Counted from the stretch's first letter, positions 1-8,287 are shown. The stretch is 64,000 bases of DNA from Leifsonia xyli (GCA_003243275.1 QFQR01000006.1:186001-250000); one strand, 5' to 3'. Notes: a model not told the origin generated them from the sequence alone. Made by a program: numbers and translations.

Positions 1-1
1 G

Positions 2-883
2 CCCTTCACGCCGGCGCCGCCCGCTGCGGTCGACGCGTTCCCCGTATGGGGTGTCGCGTCGGAGGCGCCGTCGACCCCGGACCCTGCCCCGGCATCCGCG
101 CCCGAGCCGCTGCCCGCCGACCAGGCTGTGCTTCCTCCCTGGGGAGGCCTCGCGCCCGGTCAACCCTCGATCTCGCCGTATGCCGCCGCACCGGTCTCGG
201 CACCGCCCGCCGCGCCCGCTCCCGACTTCGTGGCGTTCCCGTCGCCGATCGTGGAACCGGTCGCCGAGCCCGAGCCCGAGCCCGCCCCCGCCCCGGAGTT
301 CGTGCCCGAGCCGGAGCCCGCGCCGGCACCGGTGCCTGCCCCCGAGCCCGCCGCCCCCGAGTACGGCGAGGCGGACGCGCCGCAGTTCGCGCCGGGCGAG
401 CGCCCCCGCAACCACTGGTCGCGTCAGGAGGAGCTCGACGACGAGGCTCAGCCCGCCACCGGGTCAATCGCGCGGGATGTCGGGGCGGGTCCGGCGACCG
501 CGAACGCGCTCGTGCTTCCCGAGATCCCGAACCAGGACTTCATCGTCAGCTCGGTCACCAGCACCGGCGACGTGCTCGTCACGGGAACGATCTCGCTGCC
601 GGCGAGCCTGTCGTCGACCGGCGCGCTGCCCGCACAGCTCGACGAGGCGGACCTCGACAACCTGCTCGACCCGGGTGATGCGCAGGTCGCGTCGACCGAT
701 TCGCAGCCGGTGCGCGCCATCCGCGCCGTCAGCACGCACACCTCGTCGCGCGAGATCATCGGCACCATCACCCCGAAGCGCAGCAACCGCTCGCTCACCG
801 TCCTCATCGCCGCGGCTGCCGGAATGGCTGTCGTCGTCGTGACCCTGCTCGTCGTCGCGCTCGTCTCCGGCGTGCTCGGCTAG
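2..883 (+). CDS. Proline-rich single-pass membrane protein, 5'-truncated by the window
   Basis: The reading frame is open from the first base, so the true start lies upstream. The visible part (about 293 residues) is a low-complexity Pro/Ala/Glu-rich region with EPEPEPAPAP-type runs over roughly residues 75-125. A more ordinary segment follows, then one hydrophobic helix of about 22 residues near the C-terminus (VLIAAAAGMAVVVVTLLVVA) and a very short tail. This is the layout of a protein anchored at its C-terminus with a long disordered stretch on the other side. No catalytic motif is visible and I do not recognise a family. It ends 29 bases before rsfS on the same strand, so the two are probably co-transcribed. 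In related genomes the gene between nadD and rsfS is often a similar poorly conserved protein (general knowledge, not checked). Confidence 0.75.
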   Translation, partial: PFTPAPPAAVDAFPVWGVASEAPSTPDPAPASAPEPLPADQAVLPPWGGLAPGQPSISPYAAAPVSAPPAAPAPDFVAFPSPIVEPVAEPEPEPAPAPEFVPEPEPAPAPVPAPEPAAPEYGEADAPQFAPGERPRNHWSRQEELDDEAQPATGSIARDVGAGPATANALVLPEIPNQDFIVSSVTSTGDVLVTGTISLPASLSSTGALPAQLDEADLDNLLDPGDAQVASTDSQPVRAIRAVSTHTSSREIIGTITPKRSNRSLTVLIAAAAGMAVVVVTLLVVALVSGVLG

Positions 884-912
884 GCGAACGTGACCTGGAA
901 GAACTCTCCTCT

Positions 913-1290
913 GTGACCGCGTCCGATCACGCGCGCGAACTCGTGCGCATCGCCGCCCGCGCCGCCGACGCCAAGAAGGCCGAAGACCTGGTCGCCCTCG
1001 ACGTCTCGGGACCGCTTCCGCTGACCGACGCCTTCCTGCTGGCCACCGGCGACAACGAGCGCAACGTGCTCGCCATCGCGGGAGCCGTCGAGGATGCGCT
1101 CATCGAGGCGGGCACGAAGCCCATCCGCCGCGAGGGTCGCTCGGAGGGCCGCTGGGTGCTGCTCGACTTCGGCGACCTCGTCGTGCACGTCTTCCACCAG
1201 GAAGATCGCCTGTTCTACTCCCTGGAGCGTCTCTGGAAGGACGCGCCCGTCATCCCGCTCGAACTGGACGTGCCGCAGGCCGCCGAGTGA
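913..1290 (+). CDS. rsfS: Ribosomal silencing factor RsfS
   Basis: The 125-residue product matches the RsfS/Iojap family in length and sequence. It has the central stretch VSGPLPLTDAFLLATGDNER and the C-terminal pattern GRWVLLDFGDLVVHVFHQEDR typical of the family. RsfS binds ribosomal protein L14 on the 50S subunit and blocks joining to 30S, which lowers translation in stationary phase or starvation. The start is a GTG 29 bases after the preceding gene, with a GGAAG stretch upstream. The 3' end overlaps the oppositely oriented monooxygenase-like gene by 41 bases, so the two share their terminal codons. Confidence 0.96.
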   Translation: MTASDHARELVRIAARAADAKKAEDLVALDVSGPLPLTDAFLLATGDNERNVLAIAGAVEDALIEAGTKPIRREGRSEGRWVLLDFGDLVVHVFHQEDRLFYSLERLWKDAPVIPLELDVPQAAE

Positions 1291-1828
1291 GCCACGGCCG
1301 GAGCGCCCGCGTCACGAGCGGCAGCGCCGCGTAGGTCATCACCGGCGTCACCACGAGCACCGCGGCGAGCACCCGCAGCCAGAGCGGCCAGTCGGGGATG
1401 AGCCACAGACCGAGTGCGTTCGTCGCGAGGCTGAGCGGGTAGAAGGCGCAGAAGATCGCCACCATCTGCTTCCAGCGCGGAGGCGCAGGCGGCGCGACCG
1501 GCAGCACCTCGACGGATGCGGGGGTGTCGAACCAGCCCTCGATGCCGGTGCGCCGTTCCTGGCGGCCGTCCTCGACGAGGCCCTGCGCCGAGCCGACCCA
1601 CCAGGCGCGCTCGGGGGAGGCCTCCCACGCGGCGAGGCTGTCGGCATCCGCGAACCGGAACAGCATGTGCCAGTCGGGGCTCGCCGGATCGGGACGGATC
1701 CAGCCGGAGCCGAGGTAGCCGGGGCGCGCGGAGAGCAGGTCCTGTCCTGCGCGGGCCCAGGCGGCGACCTCCGCGGCCCGGTCGGGGTCGACGCGGCGGG
1801 TGACGGCGATCGTGATGGGTTCGCTCAT
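1250..1828 (-). CDS. Antibiotic-biosynthesis-monooxygenase-like domain membrane protein
   Basis: The 192-residue product has an N-terminal ABM-type ferredoxin-like domain of about 100 residues (ITIAVTRRVDPDRAAEVAAW near the start; SARPGYLGSGWIRP and HMLFRFADADSLAAWEAS follow). Two hydrophobic helices and an Arg-rich tail come after it. This is the layout of the COG3224 group, whose substrate is generally unknown; a redox or quinone-related role is only a guess. The ATG at 1828 begins the conserved domain, and the frame stays open upstream without similarity. It is transcribed towards rsfS and overlaps it tail to tail by 41 bases. The upstream side holds a dispersed repeat and then tRNA-Ala on the other strand. 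Confidence 0.82.
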   Translation of the reverse strand: MSEPITIAVTRRVDPDRAAEVAAWARAGQDLLSARPGYLGSGWIRPDPASPDWHMLFRFADADSLAAWEASPERAWWVGSAQGLVEDGRQERRTGIEGWFDTPASVEVLPVAPPAPPRWKQMVAIFCAFYPLSLATNALGLWLIPDWPLWLRVLAAVLVVTPVMTYAALPLVTRALRPWLTRRPAARPVRAG

Positions 1829-1930
1829 GGCTCCATCGTCGCACCGCCCGCCACTCCGCCGGTCGCCGCGCCCGCACCGCCCCCGTCGCCGCGTGCTCAA
1901 CGGTGCCCGCGCCGCGCCGCGCCGCCTCGC

Positions 1931-1997
1931 TCGTCGAGTAGCCCGCGCAGCCCCCCCGCTGGTCGAGTAGCCCGCGCAGCGGGCGTATCGAGACCCC
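1931..1997. repeat. Dispersed intergenic repeat, family A (one partial, one full copy)
   Basis: Two adjacent copies of the unit GTCGAGTAGCCCGCGCAG lie at 1931-1950 and 1958-1997. The second is complete: it continues into GGGCGTATCGAGACCCC, and its two ends (GGTCGAG and a form of CTCGA...CC) make it an imperfect palindrome. Related copies occur at about 37465-37504, 53573-53615 and 57020-57058 in this window, all between genes. Resembles REP-type elements. Confidence 0.8.
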
Positions 1998-2051
1998 CTC
2001 CCGCATGTTGTAAGCTTGGTGAGTTGTCTCCCGCGAGGGAGTGCAGCCCAC

Positions 2052-2127
2052 GGGTCTGTGGCGCAGCTGGTAGCGCACCTGCATGGCATGCAGGGGGTCA
2101 GGGGTTCGAGTCCCCTCAGATCCACCA
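2052..2127 (+). tRNA. tRNA-Ala (anticodon GGC)
   Basis: A 76-base cloverleaf with encoded CCA can be folded by eye. The acceptor stem pairs GGGTCTG (2052-2058) with CAGATCC (2117-2123), with one G-T pair. The anticodon stem pairs CCTGC with GCAGG around the loop ATGGCAT, which gives anticodon GGC (alanine). The T arm is GGGGTTCGAGTCCCC. Discriminator A and CCA follow at 2124-2127. A strong hairpin 50 bases downstream probably ends the transcript. Confidence 0.96.
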
Positions 2128-2177
2128 TTGTGAGAGTCGGGACATGTGTCTCAGACGAGTCGCGAGATATGTCACGA

Positions 2178-2208
2178 GCGAGAGCCCGGCCATCGGCCGG
2201 GCTCTCGC
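2178..2208 (+). terminator. Strong hairpin downstream of tRNA-Ala
   Basis: GCGAGAGCCCGGCC (2178-2191) pairs perfectly with GGCCGGGCTCTCGC (2195-2208) around a 3-base loop. No clear T tract follows, but the position 50 bases after the tRNA 3' end supports a terminator or processing stop. Confidence 0.7.
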
Positions 2209-2514
2209 TGTCGGTTGCGCCAGCGCTTGCGGGTCGGGTCGATGTGGTGGTTTCGCCGGTCTCGAGGTGGGTGACGGTGACGGTGGTGTGGTCGGCGAGG
2301 GCGAGGGCGCGTTCGGGAAGTCCGCCTCGAGCCGGATGGTCGAGGCCGTCACGATCAAGCCGCGAACGCGGGGCGATGATTCGGTTCCGGCCTCGCGACC
2401 ACACGATGCCTCGCCTCCCGCCGACTGCGACCGATGACGCGACTCATCACCCGCGACGCCTTGAATCGCCCCGGGTTTGTGACGGCCCGGCCCCTCGTCG
2501 TCTTCGGATGTTGC

Positions 2515-2580
2515 AGAAGCAGGACGAATCGCCGATTCCGGCGCCGTCGCGGCGGCCGACCGCAGTTCTCTCCTGCTTCC
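2515..2580. repeat. Dispersed 66-bp inverted repeat, family B, copy 1
   Basis: AGAAGCAGGA (2515-2524) and TCCTGCTTCC (2571-2580) are inverted arms spanning 66 bases, with CCGCAG just before the right arm. The same arms, spacing and inner motif recur at 43664-43729. Probably a small palindromic intergenic element. Confidence 0.7.
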
Positions 2581-2606
2581 GTGACAGCGGAGTCGGAACG
2601 GAGCGG

Positions 2607-3293
2607 CTAGGCCCGACGCGACTCCCACCCCGCCGCGTGCAGGCGCTCGACCGAGTCGAGCAGCAGGTCGAGGGTGAACTCGAACTCCTGCTGCTGCTCG
2701 CAGGAGCCGGACGGCCGGCGCTGCACGGCATCCATCGCGATCGTGACGACGTGGGGGAAACGGGCGGTCATGTACTCGACGATCGCGGGCTGGTCGGCGT
2801 CTGCGGTGGTCGGCGCGTCGGCGTCGTCGAAGGCTTCGGTGCTGTAGCCCCAGATGCGGTTGCCGAGGGCGTGCATCGCGTAGTGGGTGAGGTCGGGGGA
2901 GACGCCGCCCTCGATGAAGTCGCCCGCGACGGCGTTCAGGTGGTCGAGCACGGTTTCGGTGCGTCTGGTTCGGCCGTCGATCGCGGCGCTGAGCCAGGGG
3001 TGGGCGACGATCGCCTCACGGGCGCTCAGCACGCGGGCGCGCACCCGGGCGCGCCAGTCGCCCGCTGCTTCGGGTGACGGGTAGCTCTCGATGAGCAGGT
3101 CGACCATGCGCGCGATGAGGTCGTCCTTGTCGGCGACGTGCTTGTAGAGCGCCATCGGCACCACGCCGAGCCGGGCCGCGAGCGCGCGCATGTTGAGCGC
3201 ATCGAGCCTGTCCTCGTCGGCGAGTGCGATCGCCTCGCGCACCACCGTGGCGCGATCCAGTCGGCGTCGCGGTGGCTCGTCGCGGTGCGGCAT
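2607..3293 (-). CDS. TetR/AcrR-family transcriptional repressor
   Basis: The 228-residue protein has a TetR-type N-terminal DNA-binding domain (residues about 13-60: IALADEDRLDALNMRALAAR, then LGVVPMALYKHVADKDDLI with the typical Y-K-H recognition helix). The rest is a helical ligand-binding domain with a C-terminal part resembling the TetR_C group. It is divergent from the DUF4386 membrane protein gene across an 83-base gap holding two palindromes of GTGTAC type, so it very likely represses that gene and itself. The inducer is unknown. The ATG at 3293 fits the normal distance to the helix-turn-helix. Confidence 0.92.
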   Translation of the reverse strand: MPHRDEPPRRRLDRATVVREAIALADEDRLDALNMRALAARLGVVPMALYKHVADKDDLIARMVDLLIESYPSPEAAGDWRARVRARVLSAREAIVAHPWLSAAIDGRTRRTETVLDHLNAVAGDFIEGGVSPDLTHYAMHALGNRIWGYSTEAFDDADAPTTADADQPAIVEYMTARFPHVVTIAMDAVQRRPSGSCEQQQEFEFTLDLLLDSVERLHAAGWESRRA

Positions 3294-3317
3294 CTCGCCC
3301 CCTTGCTTCGGCGTACT

Positions 3318-3352
3318 GTGTACACCTACCCTATCGAGTGTACGTCGTACAC
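3318..3352. promoter_or_regulatory. Probable TetR operators in the divergent promoter
   Basis: GTGTACAC (3318-3325) and GTGTACGTCGTACAC (3338-3352) are palindromes built from the same GTGTAC half-site. They sit midway between the divergent TetR and DUF4386 starts, 24 bases from one and 24 from the other. This is where an autorepressor controlling both genes would bind. Confidence 0.75.
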
Positions 3353-3376
3353 CTTGACCCGTTCCTCGGAGACATC

Positions 3377-4084
3377 ATGACCAACGACCGCAGGCTCGCC
3401 GCCCTCACCGGCGGGCTCTATCTGCTCACCTTCGCCACCTCGATCCCGGCACTTCCGCTCAAGCGCGCGTTCCTCGACGGCGACGGCACGACGGCGATGC
3501 TGAACGGGGCGGTGATCCTCGAGATCGTCCTGGCGCTCGCCTGCATCGGCACGGCCGTCGCGTTCTACCCGGTGGGGAAGCGCTACAACCCGGCGCTCGC
3601 CCTGGGGTTCGTCGCCTCACGCACCTTGGAGGCCTCCGCCGTCGTCACCGGGGTCATCGCGTTGCTGAGCGTCGGCACACTGCGCAGCCTCGCCTCATCC
3701 GGGGATGCGGATGCGGGTGCCGCGGATGCCGCGCTCGTCGCGGTGCACGACGCGGCCGTCCTGCTCGGCCCCGGCCTGATGCCCGCCGTGAACGCGCTGC
3801 TCTTCGGCACACTGCTCTATCGAGCCCGCCTCGTGCCGCGGATCATCCCGCTCGTCGGCCTGATCGGCGCGCCGCTGCTCCTGCTCTCCGTGCTCGGCAC
3901 CCTGCTGGGGCTCATCGACCAGGTGTCGCCGCTCGCCGGACTCGCGGCTCTCCCGATCGCGATCTGGGAGTTCAGCATCGGCATCTGGCTGCTCGTGAAG
4001 GGCTTCCGTCCGAGCGCGGTGCCGCCCGCTCCTCAGCAGCCTGCCACGCACTTCTCGCTCCGCTCACAGGAACAAGGCGCTTGA
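3377..4084 (+). CDS. DUF4386 family membrane protein
   Basis: The 235-residue product is almost wholly hydrophobic, with about seven predicted membrane helices (for example LTGGLYLLTFATSIPAL near the start and LPIAIWEFSIGIWLLVKGF near the end). This agrees with the DUF4386 family, which is of unknown function and often sits beside regulators. The ATG at 3377 lies directly after the operator region. Longer in-frame starts would run through the promoter and the TetR gene. Its stop codon overlaps the TTG start of the next gene, so the two are translationally coupled. Expression is probably controlled by the divergent TetR repressor. Confidence 0.87.
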   Translation: MTNDRRLAALTGGLYLLTFATSIPALPLKRAFLDGDGTTAMLNGAVILEIVLALACIGTAVAFYPVGKRYNPALALGFVASRTLEASAVVTGVIALLSVGTLRSLASSGDADAGAADAALVAVHDAAVLLGPGLMPAVNALLFGTLLYRARLVPRIIPLVGLIGAPLLLLSVLGTLLGLIDQVSPLAGLAALPIAIWEFSIGIWLLVKGFRPSAVPPAPQQPATHFSLRSQEQGA

Positions 4085-4371
4085 CTCGAGACATGCGATG
4101 CCCCACAGACGAGACGACACTGGTGATGACCGAGCGGAACGGGGTGGAGATCGACTACTGCCCGCAGTGCCGCGGCGTCTGGCTCGACCGCGGCGAGCTC
4201 GACAAGATCATCGAGCGCGCCGGTGCTGCGACCCAGGCTCCGATGCAGGGGTACCCCCAGCAGCAGCCTCAGCAGTACGGCGGAGGCCACCACGGCGGCG
4301 GCGGCAAGCACGGAGGCCAGCAGGGCTACACCAAGCGGCGCGGCAACTGGCTGGGCGAGCTCTTCGACTGA
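4081..4371 (+). CDS. TFIIB-type zinc-ribbon protein
   Basis: The 96-residue product carries one zinc ribbon at the N-terminus: MRCPTDETTL, then YCPQCRGVWLDRGELDKII, the signature of the zf-TFIIB family. A Gln/Gly/His-rich linker and a short basic tail (KRRGNWLGELFD) follow. The second CxxC is intact, while the first metal pair is reduced to a single Cys (CPTD), as is common in this family. Function is unknown; nucleic-acid or protein binding is the usual suggestion. The TTG at 4081 overlaps the previous stop and has AGGAA eight bases upstream. An ATG at 4093 is the alternative start but has no ribosome site. Confidence 0.85.
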   Translation: MTRDMRCPTDETTLVMTERNGVEIDYCPQCRGVWLDRGELDKIIERAGAATQAPMQGYPQQQPQQYGGGHHGGGGKHGGQQGYTKRRGNWLGELFD

Positions 4372-4405
4372 CCCGGGATCTGGCGCCGCGTCGCTGCGGT
4401 TCGAC

Positions 4406-4430
4406 GGGACGACGCGCGCGGCGTCATCCC
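4406..4430. terminator. Bidirectional hairpin between convergent genes
   Basis: GGGACGACGC (4406-4415) and GCGTCATCCC (4421-4430) form a ten-position stem with one mismatch and a 5-base loop. It lies 35 bases after the zinc-ribbon gene and 8 bases past the stop of the opposing gene, so it could end both transcripts. Confidence 0.6.
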
Positions 4431-4437
4431 GCGCCGT

Positions 4438-5283
4438 TCAGCGCGTGAATGCGGAGAACACGCTCGAAGCGATCGTGACGACAGCCACCACGACGAGCAG
4501 CAGCACGAGGCCGCCGAGGCCGATGAACACCCACGCGATGCGGGGCACCCGCCCCCGCAGGCGCGCTCCGGGGGCCGCAACCGTGCCTTCCGCGTCGTAC
4601 TGCAGCTCGGGGGCGGCCCGTTCGTCGGCATACAGATCGGTGCGGCTCCAGGCTTTCGCGCCGACGGTGGTGCGGATGCGGGCGAAGCGTTCCCAGACAG
4701 CCGGGTCGGTGAGGTCGAAGCCGCCCGGACGGTAGACGATGAGCCGGTCATCGCGCAGCTCGACGTCGAGGTCGCCGGTCTCGTCGATCAGCAGCGCCAT
4801 GAGGTCGGGGGTGAACACGTACAGTGCGTCGCGCTCGTAGCCGGTGGGCACGTAGAGGCGGAAGCGGGTGTCGAAGTCGCCCTCGAGGGAGAGGTGCTGG
4901 GATGCGGCGGGTCGGCGGATGAGGCTGGAGAACGGTCCGCGATCGTTGCTGCGGGCGTCGAGCACCATGTTGGGCACCCGGCGCGGCAAGGTGATCGCCA
5001 GATAGCCGATGTCGATGCTGCGTTCCGGTGTCGTGGTCGACACCGTGGTCGTGACGGTCCAGCCGCCGCGCTGCTCGACCTTCGACGCCTGGCGGGTGCC
5101 GCCCGTGATCCGTCCGGCCTCCCAGCCCTCGCCGGTGACCCGGTCGCGCACCGTCCCGCTGGCGACCTGCTCCCAGAGGCCCACCGTGGCAGGAGGCGCC
5201 GCCGTCGCGTCGTAGCGCCATCCGTTCGCGGCGGCGAAGGCGGGGAGATCGCCGGTGGACAGATGCTCGATGCCGGACGTCAC
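4438..5283 (-). CDS. Membrane-anchored hypothetical protein
   Basis: The 281-residue protein is soluble for about 240 residues and ends in one strong membrane helix (IAWVFIGLGGLVLLLVVVAV) plus a short tail. The soluble part has a repeated beta-rich look (WTVTTTVSTTTPERSIDIGY; FDTRFRLYVPTGYERDALYV) and resembles actinobacterial DUF3137-like proteins of unknown function; that resemblance is weak. No enzyme motif is seen. The GTG at 5283 begins the conserved-looking N-terminus. It lies 29 bases downstream of the frameshifted flavin monooxygenase on the same strand. Confidence 0.7.
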   Translation of the reverse strand: MTSGIEHLSTGDLPAFAAANGWRYDATAAPPATVGLWEQVASGTVRDRVTGEGWEAGRITGGTRQASKVEQRGGWTVTTTVSTTTPERSIDIGYLAITLPRRVPNMVLDARSNDRGPFSSLIRRPAASQHLSLEGDFDTRFRLYVPTGYERDALYVFTPDLMALLIDETGDLDVELRDDRLIVYRPGGFDLTDPAVWERFARIRTTVGAKAWSRTDLYADERAAPELQYDAEGTVAAPGARLRGRVPRIAWVFIGLGGLVLLLVVVAVVTIASSVFSAFTR

Positions 5284-5312
5284 CCGTTCACGCTAGCAAG
5301 CGCGGGCGTGGC

Positions 5313-6337
5313 TCAGCGCCAGCCGAGCCCGGGGGCAACGTGGGTGAGGATCGACTCGAGCACGTGGGCGTTGTAGTCGACTCCGAGCTGGTTCGGCACG
5401 GTGAGCAGGAGCGTGTCGGCCGCGGCGATCGCCTCGTCCTCCCGCAGCTGCTCGATGAGCCGGTCGGGTTCGGCGGCGTAGCTGCGGCCGAACACGGCGC
5501 GGTAGTCGTCGAGCTGACCGAACTGGTCGTCGCCGTCACGCTGGCCGCCGCCGAAGTACATCCGGTCGCGGTCGTCGACGAGGGCGAAGATCGAGCGGCT
5601 CACCGAGACGCGCGGCTCGCGCTCGTGGCCTGCCTCCGTCCAGGCGGCGCGGAACTTCTCGATCTGCTTGCGCTGCTGCACGTGGAACGGCTCGCCCGAC
5701 TCGTCCTCCTTGAGGGTCGAGCTCATCAGGTTCATGCCCTGCTCGGCGGCCACACGGCGGTGGCGTCGGAGCCGGCGCCCCACCAGATGCGGTCGCGCAG
5801 CCCCTCCGACTGCGGTTCGATGCCGAGCGGACCCGGATGCGGGTTGGGGAACATCGGGCGGGGGTTCGGGTCGGCGAAGCGGGCACCGTCGATCACCTTG
5901 AGGAACACCTCGGTGTTGGCGCGGGCGACATCCGCCATCGTCTGGCCCTCGGGGGCGTCGTAGCCGAAGTAGCGCCATCCCTCGATGACCTGCTCGGGTG
6001 AGCCGCGGGAGACGCCGAGCTGCAGTCGGCCGCCCGCGATGAGGTCGGCGGCGCCGGCATCCTCGGCCATGTACATCGGGTTCTCGTAGCGCATGTCGAT
6101 GACGCCCGTGCCGAGTTCGATGCGGCTGGTCTTGGCGCCGGCCGCGGCGAGCAGCGGGAAGGGGCTCGCGAGCTGGCGCGCGTAGTGGTGCACGCGGAAG
6201 TAGGCTCCGTCGGCCCCGAGCTCCTCGGCGGCGACAGCCAGGTCGATCGACTGCAACAGCACGTCGGATGCGGAGCGTGCCGCCGATCCGGGGGAGGCGG
6301 ACCAGTGGCCGAACGACAGGAACCCGATCTTCTTCAT
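5313..6337 (-). pseudogene. LLM-class flavin-dependent monooxygenase, frameshifted
   Basis: Two frames together encode a complete FMN-dependent luciferase-like monooxygenase of about 341 residues. The N-terminal part starts MKKIGFLSFGHW at 6337 and runs to WWGAGSDATAVW; the C-terminal part resumes at AAEQGMNLMSSTLKEDES and ends THVAPGLGWR. The join is at about 5750, where the coding strand reads GTGTGGCCGCCGAG. One extra G would restore WAAEQG, the expected family sequence. It is most similar to the CE1758-type family of bacterial luciferase homologues, whose substrates are unknown. Both halves are otherwise well conserved, so the lesion is either very recent or a sequencing error in a short G run. 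Its upstream neighbour is the sugar kinase gene, 49 bases away. Confidence 0.85.
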
Positions 6338-6386
6338 GACACTCCCAACACATGCGGACGCATGGATCATTCCCGTGGCCGTGCGC

Positions 6387-7253
6387 TCACGGCACCCGCA
6401 GCAGCGCTCCCGGATGCGCGATCGTCGCCGCGGCGATGCCCATCGCGCGGGTGAGGGCGTCGAACCAGTCGATGTCGGCGATGCCGCGGGTGGCGATCTC
6501 TGCCAGCACCGAGGCGAAGACGGAGTCGCCCGCGCCCATCGTGTCGACGATCGCATCCGGGGCCACCAGGGTCGGTTGACGCCAGCGCGCGTCGCCGATG
6601 CGGATGCTCGCGCCCTCGCCGCCCTCCGTCGCGAGCACGTAGGGGTAGCGGGAGAGCAGGCGCGGGGCGAGCTCGGCGACCGGCTGCTGCCAGAGCAGGC
6701 GGGTGTCGTCATCGCCGAGCTTGATGAGCTGCGCAGTGCCGCCGAAGGCCTCGAGCGCCGCGCGGAAGGCGTCGGCGTCGTGCAGCATCCCGGCGCGCGG
6801 ATTGGGGTCGACCGCCACGAGCGGGCGTCCGGCGACGGCGTCGGTGAGCAGCGCGAGCTGCTCGGGGACGTCGAAGGGGAACCCGCTGATCGCGACGAGC
6901 TCGGCATCCGCGATCGCCGCGCGTTGGGCGGAGTCGAAGTCGATCGTGCGGCGCACCATCGACTCGCTGAAGCTGTAGCGCGGCTCGCCGTCGATCCGCT
7001 CGGAGCGGGCGACACCCGTGCCGTTCGGCGTGATCGTGGGCAGCAGCTCGACGCCGTGGTCGGCCAGATGCGCCCGGATCAGGGCCCCGTCGACGTCGTC
7101 GCCGATCATCGCGATGAGGCGGGAGCGCACCCCGAGGATCGAGAGGCCGACCGCGACGTTGAGCGCCGATCCGCCGACCAGGTGGGTGGTGCCCTCGTCG
7201 TCGATGAGCTCGTCGATGAGCGCATCGCCGATCACGATGACGGGGGCGGTCAT
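6387..7253 (-). CDS. PfkB-family carbohydrate kinase
   Basis: The 288-residue protein is a ribokinase-like PfkB kinase. It has the N-terminal glycine motif (HLVGGSALNVAVGLSILGVR) that binds the sugar and the C-terminal PfkB signature DTMGAGDSVFASVLAEIA, in which GAGD supplies the anion hole and the catalytic Asp. The usual Phe after the Ser is replaced by Val-Phe, a minor variation. It would phosphorylate a sugar or sugar-like substrate with ATP; the substrate is not readable from sequence. Its ATG overlaps the LacI stop by four bases, so the regulator and kinase are one coupled unit, divergent from a sugar ABC importer that probably brings in the substrate. Confidence 0.93.
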   Translation of the reverse strand: MTAPVIVIGDALIDELIDDEGTTHLVGGSALNVAVGLSILGVRSRLIAMIGDDVDGALIRAHLADHGVELLPTITPNGTGVARSERIDGEPRYSFSESMVRRTIDFDSAQRAAIADAELVAISGFPFDVPEQLALLTDAVAGRPLVAVDPNPRAGMLHDADAFRAALEAFGGTAQLIKLGDDDTRLLWQQPVAELAPRLLSRYPYVLATEGGEGASIRIGDARWRQPTLVAPDAIVDTMGAGDSVFASVLAEIATRGIADIDWFDALTRAMGIAAATIAHPGALLRVP

Positions 7254-8287
7254 GACGGCGCGCTCGCCGGGGTGGAGATCGAGGCGCGCGAGATGACCGG
7301 CATGGGAATCAGCATCTCACGCGGCGACCCGTCGCCCGAGAGCAGCAGCTCGACCGCCGCACGCCCCATCTCCTCGTGCGGCAAGCCGACCGTGGAGAGC
7401 CCCGGACGCAGGTAGGAGGCGACCTCGTCGTTGTCGAAGGAGACGATCGAGACCTCGTCGGGGATGCGCATGCCGCTCTCGCCCAGCGCCTGATACGCAC
7501 CGAAGGCGAGCCGGTCGTTCATGCACAGCAGCGCGCGAGGACGGATGCCGTCACCCAGCAGGGTGCGGACGGCGTCGTAGCCGTTCTCCGGCTCCCACAC
7601 CCAGATCGACTCCTCCCGGGCGAACGCGAGCCCGTGGGCGGCGAGAGCACCGCGGATGCCGGCCACGCGCCGCGCGATCGTCGCGGAGCGGAAGACGTCG
7701 CGTTCCACCTCGTCGTTCTGGCCGATGAGCACGATGCCCTCGCGGTGACCGGCGTCGACGAGCAGCTGCACGGCGGCCCGCCCGCCCGCCTCCTCGTCGG
7801 GGAGCACCGAGCGGGTGTAGCGGGGGTTGGTGGCGTTCAGCATGACCGCCTCGGTGCCCTCGGGAAGCTCGGGCAGGAACAGCTCGCGGGCGCGCATCGT
7901 GGCGAAGATGATGCCGTCGACCTGCCGGTCGAGGAGCGCCTCGATCGCCTCCTGCTCGCGCGCCGGCTCCCCGCCGGTCTCGGCGACGAGCACGACGTGC
8001 CCCGCGGCCTCCGCTGCCGACAGGGCGCCGCGGATGAGGCCGCTCGCGAAACGGGTGGTGGCGACGATGTCGGAGACGAAGCCGATGGTGTGGGTCTTCG
8101 CGGTGCGCAGCCCGCGCGCGGCGACGTTGGGGCGGTAGCCGAGTTCTCGGGCGGCGGCGTGCACCCGGTCGTGGGCGTCCTGGGAGAGGCGGGTGTCCGG
8201 CCGCCCGTTGAGGATCATCGACGCCGCGGCGATCGACATCCCGGAGCGTGCCGCGACATCCGCGAGCGTGACCCTCTTGCGCGCCAT
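7250..8287 (-). CDS. LacI-family transcriptional repressor
   Basis: The 345-residue protein begins with a LacI helix-turn-helix and hinge (MARKRVTLADVAARSGMSIA, then RPNVAARGLRTAKTHTIGFV). A periplasmic-binding-protein-like sensor domain follows (FVSDIVATTRFASGLIRGAL; SIVSFDNDEVASYLRPGLST). Such proteins usually repress a sugar catabolic operon until the sugar or a phosphorylated derivative binds. A LacI-type palindrome lies at 8383-8400 between this gene and the divergent transporter, which makes that operon its likely target. It is followed, with a 4-base overlap, by a sugar kinase. Confidence 0.94.
   Translation of the reverse strand: MARKRVTLADVAARSGMSIAAASMILNGRPDTRLSQDAHDRVHAAARELGYRPNVAARGLRTAKTHTIGFVSDIVATTRFASGLIRGALSAAEAAGHVVLVAETGGEPAREQEAIEALLDRQVDGIIFATMRARELFLPELPEGTEAVMLNATNPRYTRSVLPDEEAGGRAAVQLLVDAGHREGIVLIGQNDEVERDVFRSATIARRVAGIRGALAAHGLAFAREESIWVWEPENGYDAVRTLLGDGIRPRALLCMNDRLAFGAYQALGESGMRIPDEVSIVSFDNDEVASYLRPGLSTVGLPHEEMGRAAVELLLSGDGSPREMLIPMPVISRASISTPASAPS

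Larger units (their letters stand above)
2128..2606. other. Gene-poor interval with hairpin, repeat and possible transposase remnant
   Basis: I see no intact gene in these 479 bases. They hold the hairpin at 2178-2208 and a 66-base repeat at 2515-2580. On the minus strand around 2210-2400 the frame reads ERALALADHTTVTVTHLETG and similar, which faintly recalls the C-terminus of an IS481-type transposase. No termini or start are visible, so the remnant is a weak guess. Confidence 0.4.

Noticed and set aside
2052..2127. tRNA-Ala as the attachment site of an integrated element
   Set aside because: No second copy of the tRNA 3' end and no integrase were seen in the window.
2210..2404. Possible C-terminal remnant of an IS481-type transposase on the minus strand
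   Set aside because: Similarity is only a vague impression over about 40 residues; no terminal inverted repeat or target duplication was found.
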